DNA from: Parcubacteria group bacterium
GTDB taxonomy: Bacteria > Patescibacteriota > Minisyncoccia > JACQLN01
Reading direction: 5' to 3'
DNA: 49,631 nt
Assembly: GCA_016204035.1 (NCBI GenBank)
Contig: JACQLN010000022.1
Span: 1-49,631, forward strand
Below, piece by piece: positions 39,213 to 46,504 of the stretch (position 1 is its first letter; every line of letters starts with the position of its first letter). The notes under the pieces are model-generated. The model had not been told where the DNA came from. It worked only from the letters and a program-made list of their open reading frames with translations, and made no database searches. A program made the position numbers and the translations under genes.

Positions 39213-39920
39213 ATGTACCACATCAAACTGGAAAAATTTGAGGGCCCGCTGGATTTATTGCATCAACTGATAGAATCCAAAAAATTGGAAATTACGGAAA
39301 TTTCTTTGGCCGAAGTGGCCGATCAATTTCTGGGCTACCTTAAAAATTCAAAACGTCTGGCTCTGGAAGATTTGGCCGATTTTTTGAACGTAGCCGGAAG
39401 ATTATGCTTAATAAAATCCCGGGCTTTGCTGCCATTTCTACAGTTAACCGAGGCGGAAGAAAAAGACGTCCAAAACTTAAAAGAACAGCTGGTTGAATAT
39501 CAAAAATACAAGGAACTGGCGGGGCTTTTGGGCCGGTTAGACAGAAAAGCCGACCGAATCTACGCTCGGGCTTACTTGGCCGCGCTGGAACCGATTTTTT
39601 ATTTTCCTAAAAAACTAACAGGGGAATCTTTGGCGGGTTCGCTGGAAAACTTGATTCACACCCTGACTTTGCCCCAAAGAATACCCCAAGCCCAAATGGT
39701 TTCTAAAATATCGTTGGCACAGAAACTGGAAGAAATACGAAATAAAATAAAAGAGAAAATGGAACTTAATTTTTTCCAAATAACCGACCCTAAAAACCCC
39801 GAAGAAAAAGTGGTGGCTTTTATGGCTGTGTTAGAATTATTAAAACGTTCCCAAATTTCGGCAGAACAAAAAATCAATTTTGAAGACATAAAATTAAAAT
39901 GGCTGATACAAGAGTGTTAA
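39213..39920 (+). CDS. scpA: Segregation and condensation protein A
   Basis: 235 residues, the kleisin of the SMC complex. FEGPLDLLHQLIESKKLEI at the start and a C-terminal winged-helix (VVAFMAVLELLKRSQISAEQ) are typical. Its 5' end is duplicated at 36442. It overlaps scpB by 22 nt. No SD. Confidence 0.94.
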   Translation: MYHIKLEKFEGPLDLLHQLIESKKLEITEISLAEVADQFLGYLKNSKRLALEDLADFLNVAGRLCLIKSRALLPFLQLTEAEEKDVQNLKEQLVEYQKYKELAGLLGRLDRKADRIYARAYLAALEPIFYFPKKLTGESLAGSLENLIHTLTLPQRIPQAQMVSKISLAQKLEEIRNKIKEKMELNFFQITDPKNPEEKVVAFMAVLELLKRSQISAEQKINFEDIKLKWLIQEC

Positions 39921-40450
39921 AAAATACGGAACAGATCCTGGAAGGGATTCTTTTCGCTTACGGCGAGCCGCTAAGCTTGAAAAAACTGGCCGAGATCACT
40001 AAAAAACCGGCTTCGGAAATCAGTTTGGCTTTAACCAACCTTAAGAAAACTTTAGAATCAAGGGGTATCCGGCTTATCTTAAAAGACACCATTTGCCAGC
40101 TGGCAGCCGATAAGTCGTCTTCAAGCTATATAGAAAAGCTGGTGCAAAGCGAAATGAAAGAAGAACTGACTCCGGCCAGTTTAGAGGTGTTATCCATAAC
40201 GGCCTACCGCGGGCCGGTTTCTAAAAGCGAAATTGAAACCATAAGAGGCGTTAATTCCGGATACGCTTTAAGAAATTTAACCCTGCGCGGTTTAGTGGAA
40301 AAAAATGAAACCGTTAAACCGCATCTTTTTAATATATCGCTAGCCGCTTTAAGAAAACTGGGCTTAACCGCGGCCGAAGAACTGCCCCGTTATTTAGAAT
40401 TAAATCAGGAAATCAAAAAAACAGAAACAGTCCTGTTTGATAAACCGTAA
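39899..40450 (+). CDS. scpB: Segregation and condensation protein B
   Basis: 183 residues with two winged-helix domains; ILEGILFAYGEPLSLKKLAE and the strongly conserved LEVLSITAYRGPVSKSEIETIRGVNS identify it. It binds ScpA in the SMC condensin. The following gene starts 4 nt after its stop. Confidence 0.94.
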   Translation: MADTRVLKNTEQILEGILFAYGEPLSLKKLAEITKKPASEISLALTNLKKTLESRGIRLILKDTICQLAADKSSSSYIEKLVQSEMKEELTPASLEVLSITAYRGPVSKSEIETIRGVNSGYALRNLTLRGLVEKNETVKPHLFNISLAALRKLGLTAAEELPRYLELNQEIKKTETVLFDKP

Positions 40451-40454
40451 CATT

Positions 40455-41441
40455 ATGAATTCCACCCTGGTTACCATTATTATTTCTTTCGCCGTCTTGC
40501 CTTTAGTTGTTTTATCTTACCAATTAGGCACGCCCCAAGCCCTGGGCCAATCCAGCATCGGCGAATATTTTAGCCAACCGGCTTTGGCACCGGCCCAAAA
40601 ACAAGAACCTAAAAAAGTTTTGCCTCGCCGCAATTTAGAAGTTGCGGATCTGGCTATTGATTCAACCGAAGCGCTGGCCTGGGATTTTAAGCAAAATATA
40701 ACTTTATTTTCCAAAAATTCCAATTTAACCCGACCGATCGCTTCGCTGACAAAACTGGTAACCGCGGCGGTGGCGCTGGATTACACCCAACCGCAGGAAA
40801 GTGTGGCGGTTTCATTAAGAGCGGTTAAAACCGAAGGCAATAGCGGTAATTTAAGAGAAGGCGAGATCCTTACGGTTTACGATCTTTTAGCCGCCGCGCT
40901 TTTAGAATCTTCCAACGACGCCGCTTACGCTTTAGCGGAATACACCGGCAATAAAATAGCCCCCAGCCAGGAACCGCCTATTGATCCGGTTAAGGTTTTT
41001 ATAAAATCAATGAACCAAAAATTCAACGATCTGGGTTTGGTTCACACTAATTTTGAGGATCCCAGCGGCTTGGAAGACAAAATATCTTTCAGCACAGCCG
41101 AAGATTTTTCCCAGTTTATAAAATATCTGCGCGACAACCCCAACTATCTGCCTATTTGGGAAATTCTTAAAATGCCCGGTTATCAAACAGAATCTCAAAA
41201 TAGCATCGCGGCGCACGAGTTTAAAAATACCAATCCTTTCTTGCTGGAATTTAGCGGGGTTATCGGCGGCAAAACCGGCTACACGCCCAAAGCTTTAGGT
41301 AATATGATGTTGATTATGGCCGGTCCCAACAACACCGAAATAATATATTTGGTTTTAGGTTCCGTGGATAGGTTTGGCGATATTAGAAAAGTGGTTAACT
41401 GGGTCAACCAAGCCTGGGTTTGGCCTCAGGAAAAACAATAA
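40455..41441 (+). CDS. D-alanyl-D-alanine carboxypeptidase (PBP5-like)
   Basis: 328 residues. Signal or anchor helix 1-25, then the penicillin-binding motifs SLTK (in ASLTKLVTAA), SSN (SSNDAAYALAEY) and KTG (GGKTGYTPKA). It trims the terminal D-Ala of peptidoglycan stems. I start at ATG 40455; an earlier TTG at 40437 lies within scpB. Confidence 0.92.
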   Translation: MNSTLVTIIISFAVLPLVVLSYQLGTPQALGQSSIGEYFSQPALAPAQKQEPKKVLPRRNLEVADLAIDSTEALAWDFKQNITLFSKNSNLTRPIASLTKLVTAAVALDYTQPQESVAVSLRAVKTEGNSGNLREGEILTVYDLLAAALLESSNDAAYALAEYTGNKIAPSQEPPIDPVKVFIKSMNQKFNDLGLVHTNFEDPSGLEDKISFSTAEDFSQFIKYLRDNPNYLPIWEILKMPGYQTESQNSIAAHEFKNTNPFLLEFSGVIGGKTGYTPKALGNMMLIMAGPNNTEIIYLVLGSVDRFGDIRKVVNWVNQAWVWPQEKQ

Positions 41442-41458
41442 ATCTTAATAAACAGTTT

Positions 41459-41550
41459 AGCGTTAAGGGGTAACGAAGCCCGTATCGTCTAAAGTCAAAC
41501 GTTTAACGTAACCGCCTTACGAAATGGGCCTCGTAACCTTTAGACGTTTT
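41459..41550 (+). repeat. Long hairpin element between dacA-type gene and mraY (E3)
   Basis: AGCGTTAAGGGGTAACGAAG, then CCCGTATCGT pairs with ACGAAATGGG, then CCTCGTAACCTTTAGACGTT; a small AAACGTTT palindrome lies at the tip. It resembles E1 and E2 in size and place but not in sequence. Confidence 0.65.
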
Positions 41551-41572
41551 GATGGTCTGGAATTTGTAAATT

Positions 41573-42619
41573 ATGGACGAAACAACTTTTCAAATAGTGC
41601 GCATATTAACTTTATCTTTCGGCGCTTTTGCTTTGTCTATTTTCCTTACGCCTTGGTGGACCAACATACTCTATAAATACCGCCTAGGCAAACAAATACG
41701 CACCGAGGGCGCGCCGGTGTTCACTGCTTTGCATAAAGGCAAAGAAGGCACGCCGACCATGGGCGGGGTAATAATCTGGCTAACTTTATTGGTATTGATT
41801 TTGGCTTTGGCTTTAGCCGAAAAATTCCTGCCGGGCAGTTTTGCGGCTAAATTTAATTTTCTTTCCCGGGCGCAAACTTTGTTGCCGCTGGGCGTGCTTA
41901 TGCTTTCAGCCGTTATTGGATTGGGCGACGACCTTTTGGGGGTTTTTAGAATCGGCCCCAAAGGCGGCGGACTTAAAATGAGGCACCGCTTGATACTTTA
42001 TACCGCCGTGGCTATAGTGGGCGCCTTATGGTTTTATTACAAATTGGATTGGACAGTTGTGAAAGTACCTTTTTTGGGCATATTTGATATTAACGGCTGG
42101 TACATACCTTTTGCCATATTTATAATTGTGGCCACTTCTTTTTCGGTCAACGAATCCGACGGTTTGGACGGCCTGGCCGGCGGTTTAATGTTAACCGCTT
42201 TTGCCGGCTACGGCCTGGTGGCTTTTTTTGAGGCCAGATACGATCTCGCCGTTTTTTGCGCCGTAATTGCCGGGGCTTTGCTTTCTTTTTTATGGTTTAA
42301 CATCCACCCGGCCAGATTTTTTATGGGCGACACCGGAGCCATGCCGCTAGGCGTAACTTTAGCCGTTATCGCCCTGTTAACCAATGCCGCTTTGGTCTTG
42401 CCGCTTTTAGCTTTTGTGCCTATGGTGGAATCCGCTTCGGTGATTATACAAGTGTTAAGCAAGAAATTGCGCCGCGGCAAAAAAATTTTTCTTTCCTCTC
42501 CCATTCATCACCATTTTCAGGCCAGGGGCTGGCCCGAAACCAAAGTTACCGAAAGATTTTGGATTATTTCCAGCGTTATGGCCGCTTTAGGCATTATTGT
42601 TCAACTTTTAGGCCGATAA
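41573..42619 (+). CDS. mraY: Phospho-N-acetylmuramoyl-pentapeptide transferase
   Basis: 348 residues, about ten transmembrane helices. KEGTPTMGGVIIW, the substrate loop NESDGLDGLAGG, FMGDTGAMPLG and HHHFQARGWPETKV are all present. It makes lipid I from UDP-MurNAc-pentapeptide and undecaprenyl phosphate. The neighbour expected in many dcw clusters, murD, is not found here. Confidence 0.95.
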   Translation: MDETTFQIVRILTLSFGAFALSIFLTPWWTNILYKYRLGKQIRTEGAPVFTALHKGKEGTPTMGGVIIWLTLLVLILALALAEKFLPGSFAAKFNFLSRAQTLLPLGVLMLSAVIGLGDDLLGVFRIGPKGGGLKMRHRLILYTAVAIVGALWFYYKLDWTVVKVPFLGIFDINGWYIPFAIFIIVATSFSVNESDGLDGLAGGLMLTAFAGYGLVAFFEARYDLAVFCAVIAGALLSFLWFNIHPARFFMGDTGAMPLGVTLAVIALLTNAALVLPLLAFVPMVESASVIIQVLSKKLRRGKKIFLSSPIHHHFQARGWPETKVTERFWIISSVMAALGIIVQLLGR

Positions 42620-42624
42620 CTCAA

Positions 42625-42671
42625 CGGCTCAACGCTGTTGAGCCGTTTCTATAGAGGCGAAACCTCTATAG
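42625..42671 (+). terminator. Double hairpin after mraY
   Basis: CGGCTCAAC-gct-GTTGAGCCG (same arms as 9339-9359) followed by TTTCTATAGAGG-cgaaa-CCTCTATAG. It probably ends or attenuates transcription of mraY. Confidence 0.55.
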
Positions 42672-42682
42672 AACAGGGTATC

Positions 42683-42711
42683 CTGAATTTACGATCGTAA
42701 GATTGAGTATA
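42683..42711. promoter_or_regulatory. ACGATCGT-type operator O4
   Basis: TTACGATCGTAA flanked by AAT and GATT, a shorter version of the palindromes at 12172, 34123 and 34725. It is 24 bp upstream of the D-aminoacylase ATG. Confidence 0.5.
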
Positions 42712-42734
42712 AAATATATGGTAAAATTATATCA

Positions 42735-44309
42735 ATGGCGTTTGATATTATTATAAAAAACGGCACAGTGGTGAATGGCACGGGCCAGCCGAGTTATAAA
42801 GCCGATATAGGTATAACCGGCGATAAAATTTTTGATATTGGAAATTTAACTAAAGCCAAAGCTAAAACCGAAATAGACGCTTCGGGGCAAGTGGTCGCGC
42901 CCGGTTTTATAGACGTTCAAAATCATTCCGACAGTTACGGCGGTATTTTGCGCGACAGCCATTTGGAAAGTCTGGTAAGGCAGGGTATAACCACTATTTT
43001 GGTGGGCCAGTGCGGATCATCTTTGGCGCCCTTATTAAAAGGCTCGCTGGCTTCCATACAGAAATGGGCCAATATTGAAGGTATAAATGTAAACTGGAAA
43101 AGCGCGGCCGAGTTTTTTGAGACCATGTCGCGCCGCGGGCTCGGCGTTAATTTAGCCACTTTAGCGGGTCATGCCACGCTACGCCGAGATTTTATAGGCG
43201 ACGTTTCCCGCCCGTTAAGCCCCAAAGAAGAACTGCAGATGATGTCTTTATTAAAACGGTCGCTTCAGGAAGGCGCTTGGGGGGTTTCCATTGGTTTGGC
43301 CTATACCCACGAACGCCTAGCGGCCGAAGAAGAAATCCACCGCCTGTTAAAAGTGGCGCGTAATTATAACGGCGTGGTTTCTTTCCATTTAAGAAACGAG
43401 GGCGCCGAAATTTTTTCATCCATCAACGAGGTTTTCGGCTTTTTAAGGCATACGCCGGTAAAATCTAAAATCAGCCACTTAAAAATATTGGGTGAAAAAA
43501 ATCCCGTCGCCGCCGAAAAACTTTTACGGATGCTGGAAGTGGCTTCGCGGGACGGCTTGTCCGCGTATTTTGATATTTATCCTTACACCGCCTCGGCCGT
43601 GGTGCTATATCTTTTACTGCCGGAATGGGCCACTCTGGGCGGCAAAAACGATCTGATTAAAAAAATAAAAAACAAGAATATTCGGGCCGACATCGCGCGC
43701 GATCTGGAAACTAAAAATTATCCTTACGATAAAATCACCATCGCTTCTACGGCGTTGGGGCAAAATTTTACCGGCCGGACGCTAGCCCAAATAGCCCAAG
43801 ATCAAAACACCAGCGCCCCCGAAGCCGTTTTGAATCTGATATTGGCGGCTCGCGACCAAGTTACGGTTTTCTGGCACGGCTTGGATGAAAACATTTTAGA
43901 CAACCTTATTAAACACCCCCACGCCATGATCGCCACCGATGGCGCCGGTTATGGCCCCAACGACCGCTTTTCCAAGCAAGTGCCTCATCCGCGTTCTTTC
44001 GGCGCCACCGCGCGGGTTTTGGAAAAATATGTCCGGGAAAGAAAAATCATAAACTTAGAAACGGCTGTTTATAAAATGACGGCTATGCCGGCCGGCTGGA
44101 TGGGTCTTAATAACCGAGGCACGCTAGCCAAAAATAATTTTGCCGACGTGGTTGTTTTTGATCCTCAAAATATAAAAGACTTGGCTACTTACGAAAATCC
44201 TTTCAAACATCCGGCGGGCATAAATCAAGTTATTATAAACGGACAATTCGCCGTTAAAAACGGCCAGTATCAAAACATGCTGGCCGGAAGGACGCTGCGG
44301 AGAATATAG
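42735..44309 (+). CDS. N-acyl-D-amino-acid deacylase (amidohydrolase)
   Basis: 524 residues. The D-aminoacylase layout is clear: VAPGFIDVQNHSD, LVGQCGSSLAP with the metal-ligand Cys, FHLRNEG and SHLKILGEKN for later metal-ligand histidines, and ATDGAGYGPND with catalytic Asp. The first His of the usual HxH is Gln (QNH), which may leave a single-metal site as in known D-aminoacylases. It would free D-amino acids from N-acyl forms, perhaps from peptidoglycan. It stands between mraY and ftsW, flanked by hairpin elements. Confidence 0.9.
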   Translation: MAFDIIIKNGTVVNGTGQPSYKADIGITGDKIFDIGNLTKAKAKTEIDASGQVVAPGFIDVQNHSDSYGGILRDSHLESLVRQGITTILVGQCGSSLAPLLKGSLASIQKWANIEGINVNWKSAAEFFETMSRRGLGVNLATLAGHATLRRDFIGDVSRPLSPKEELQMMSLLKRSLQEGAWGVSIGLAYTHERLAAEEEIHRLLKVARNYNGVVSFHLRNEGAEIFSSINEVFGFLRHTPVKSKISHLKILGEKNPVAAEKLLRMLEVASRDGLSAYFDIYPYTASAVVLYLLLPEWATLGGKNDLIKKIKNKNIRADIARDLETKNYPYDKITIASTALGQNFTGRTLAQIAQDQNTSAPEAVLNLILAARDQVTVFWHGLDENILDNLIKHPHAMIATDGAGYGPNDRFSKQVPHPRSFGATARVLEKYVRERKIINLETAVYKMTAMPAGWMGLNNRGTLAKNNFADVVVFDPQNIKDLATYENPFKHPAGINQVIINGQFAVKNGQYQNMLAGRTLRRI

Positions 44310-44346
44310 CGTTATGAAGGCAAGGTTTCCGTTTTCGCCAAAGAAG

Positions 44347-44437
44347 AGAAACATCGCCCCGAACTGCCCTCATGGAGAAGACTTTAATGTTTTTAAGATG
44401 AGAGGCTCCGTGACAGGCAGTGAGGGGTGATGTTTCT
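44347..44437 (+). repeat. E2 hairpin element, copy b
   Basis: AGAAACATCGCCCC (44347-44360) with GGGGTGATGTTTCT (44424-44437). Relative to copy a the stem bases have changed in pairs (TT to CC on one side, AA to GG on the other), as expected for a conserved RNA or DNA hairpin. GTTTCCGTTTTCGCC just before it recurs at 47605-47619. Confidence 0.75.
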
Positions 44438-44449
44438 TGAATGTAAGCG

Positions 44450-44574
44450 AACAAACCCTCTCGTTACGCTCGAATCCCCAGCGTGGCTTCTCGCTGATGC
44501 GTCGGCCTCACTCGCTCCGACTAAAGTCGGAGCACCCTGCCCGTTCGGCCGACGAATCAACTTGAGGGTTTGTT
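44450..44574 (+). repeat. Nested multi-hairpin region (E5)
   Basis: AACAAACCCTC (44450-44460) with GAGGGTTTGTT (44564-44574); inside, CGTCGGCC (44500-44507) with GGCCGACG (44547-44554); inside that, GCTCCGAC-taaa-GTCGGAGC (44514-44533). With E2b it fills the 326-nt gap before ftsW; no gene seen in this gap. Confidence 0.75.
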
Positions 44575-44635
44575 TGTTTTGTTAAAAAACTTGCCGGAAT
44601 TTGAGTAGCTTTATAACAAGGAATTTTGCCCGACT

Positions 44636-45730
44636 ATGAAAAACACCGCCGCCAGACCCCTCGCTATTTTTTTAACCAGTACCGCCATGTTGGTGTTGTT
44701 GGGTTTGGCCGTAATGACCAATGCTTCCATACCCCTTTCACAAGCCAATCACGGAGAAAGTTTTTATTACTTAAAACATCAAATAATTTACGGCCTGTTT
44801 TTGGGCCTTGCGGCTTTTTTCTTTTTTTTACGATTCAACCACAACCGCTTAAAAAAAATAGCTTTGCCGTTTTTATTTCTGGCTGTGATCCTTTTGGTTT
44901 TAGTCTTTGTGCCGCAAGTGGGCTACGAGGCCGGCGGAGCCAAAAGATGGATCAGCCTATTCGGTTTTTCCTTTCAGCCGTCGGAATTCGCCAAACTGGC
45001 CATAATCGTTTATTTGGCCAGCTGGCTGGAATCCAAAAAAGATAAAATCAAAAAACCGGTTATGCTGGTTCCGTTTCTTTTTTGGTTAGGGTTAATAGGC
45101 GGTTTGGTGCTTATAGAACCGGATATGGGCACGTTTTTAGTTATCTGCGCCATTGCTTTGGGCATGTATTTTGGCGCCGGAGCTAAAATAAAAACCTTGG
45201 CGGGATTATTTTTGATCGGAGCAGTTGTTTTAGCCACACTGATAGCGGTGGAACCGTACCGGCGGCAAAGATTAACGTCGTTTTTAAATCCCAGTTCCGA
45301 TGTTGCCGGCCAAGGTTATCAGCTTAATCAAGCCCTTATCACCATCGGGTCTGGCGGGGTTTTTGGTTTAGGTTTGGGCAAGGGCGTGCAAAAATACAGT
45401 TACTTGCCCGAAACCATAGGAGATTCGGTTTTTGCCATTGTCTCGGAAGAACTGGGTTTTGTCGGCGCCGTATCTGTGTTGCTGCTTTATCTGGTTTGGA
45501 TTTTAAGCGGCTTAAAAATCGCCTCCACGGCTGGCCATATCTACGGCGGATATTTGGTTTTGGGGGTGGTAGTTTGGATTGGGCTTCAAACTTTTATAAA
45601 CACGCTCGGCATTCTGGGCTTGATACCTTTTACCGGCATACCCTTGCCGTTTATCAGCTACGGCGGCAGCGCTCTCGCTATTGAACTCGCCGCCGTGGGC
45701 ATCGTGGCCAACGTGGCTCGCCGACGATAG
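44636..45730 (+). CDS. ftsW: SEDS-family peptidoglycan polymerase FtsW
   Basis: 364 residues, ten transmembrane helices. KRWISLFGFSFQPSEFAKLA, the GYQLNQALITIGSGGVFGLGLGKGVQK loop and the C-terminal GIPLPFISYGGSALAIELAAVGIVANVAR are SEDS signatures. Between mraY and murG, FtsW is more likely than RodA. It polymerises lipid II at division. Confidence 0.92.
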   Translation: MKNTAARPLAIFLTSTAMLVLLGLAVMTNASIPLSQANHGESFYYLKHQIIYGLFLGLAAFFFFLRFNHNRLKKIALPFLFLAVILLVLVFVPQVGYEAGGAKRWISLFGFSFQPSEFAKLAIIVYLASWLESKKDKIKKPVMLVPFLFWLGLIGGLVLIEPDMGTFLVICAIALGMYFGAGAKIKTLAGLFLIGAVVLATLIAVEPYRRQRLTSFLNPSSDVAGQGYQLNQALITIGSGGVFGLGLGKGVQKYSYLPETIGDSVFAIVSEELGFVGAVSVLLLYLVWILSGLKIASTAGHIYGGYLVLGVVVWIGLQTFINTLGILGLIPFTGIPLPFISYGGSALAIELAAVGIVANVARRR

Positions 45731-45740
45731 AAAACGGTAT

Positions 45741-45773
45741 AAAAATCCTCCGCAGAGCAAAACTCTGCGGAGG
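45741..45773 (-). terminator. Terminator of the 188-aa gene
   Basis: Perfect 11-5-11 stem CCTCCGCAGAG/CTCTGCGGAGG, with ATTTTTAT following on the minus strand. Confidence 0.82.
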
Positions 45774-45786
45774 TAAATTGGCCAGC

Positions 45787-46353
45787 TTAGCTGGCCTTGT
45801 GGGGACGGAGCAACCGACAGCCGGAGCGGCGGAAGTCGCTCACAAGCCAGCCGAAGTCCAGACGCCACCGGCCGCCGCCCCAGACGAGGCACGGGACGCC
45901 ACGGCCGCCGCCGCCAAGCCGCCAGATGGTACCCGTGAACACCAACACGAATTTCCGGAGTTCTTCCGGAATCTCGTGCTGGTTCTCCAACAGGTACTCG
46001 GCATGCCTCTGGCCGAGGTTGGCGTGGAGTTCCTCGCGGCTCCGGCGCACCATCTCCTCGCCGCCGATGCAGTCCTTACCCTCTTTCAAAAAGGACACGG
46101 GTTCGAGATCGGCGACGGAAATGGGCCACGGCTCACACGCGTCCTCCAAGAGGGTCCAGCCCTCTTGGGACATGTCGCAGAGAAAGACGGATTCGGGCAT
46201 TTCACCGAAAAGCTTGGTGAGCCTGGCCGAGAGGATTTCTCTGGAACAGCTATTCCAAGCGCCCAAAACGTCCAAACTGATATCTCTAGGAAAATGCACC
46301 TGGATCCTCTGGGTCAACTCAAGGGTTGCCGCATTCAAGGCCTTATCGCTCAT
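45787..46353 (-). CDS. Hypothetical cytoplasmic protein, strongly promoted
   Basis: 188 residues, no signal or membrane segment. The first 140 residues are acidic and helical (ALNAATLELTQRIQVHFP, EEMVRRSREELHANLGQRHA, NQHEIPEELRKFVL); the end is Gly/Arg/Trp-rich (WRLGGGGRGVPCLVWGGG, then RWRLDFGWLV). High GC compared with ftsW and murG either side. SD AAGGAAGG, consensus promoter and own terminator. I do not recognise it. It is antisense to, and inserted in, the ftsW-murG interval. Confidence 0.7.
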   Translation of the reverse strand: MSDKALNAATLELTQRIQVHFPRDISLDVLGAWNSCSREILSARLTKLFGEMPESVFLCDMSQEGWTLLEDACEPWPISVADLEPVSFLKEGKDCIGGEEMVRRSREELHANLGQRHAEYLLENQHEIPEELRKFVLVFTGTIWRLGGGGRGVPCLVWGGGRWRLDFGWLVSDFRRSGCRLLRPHKAS

Positions 46354-46439
46354 AGCGATCCTTCCTTGTTTTTGGCTTTCTGATTATCCCACCGCTTTGG
46401 CGGGCTTCAGATGAGCCGATTTTTTAGGGTACTATGTTA

Positions 46440-46468
46440 AGTATAGCAAATAACTAAAACAGTGTCAA
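46440..46468 (-). promoter_or_regulatory. Consensus promoter of the 188-aa gene
   Basis: Minus strand TTGACA, 17 bp, TATACT. Confidence 0.85.
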
Positions 46469-46504
46469 GTGCAACCGGTTGGTGAATAAGGTTATAATGA
46501 ACAC

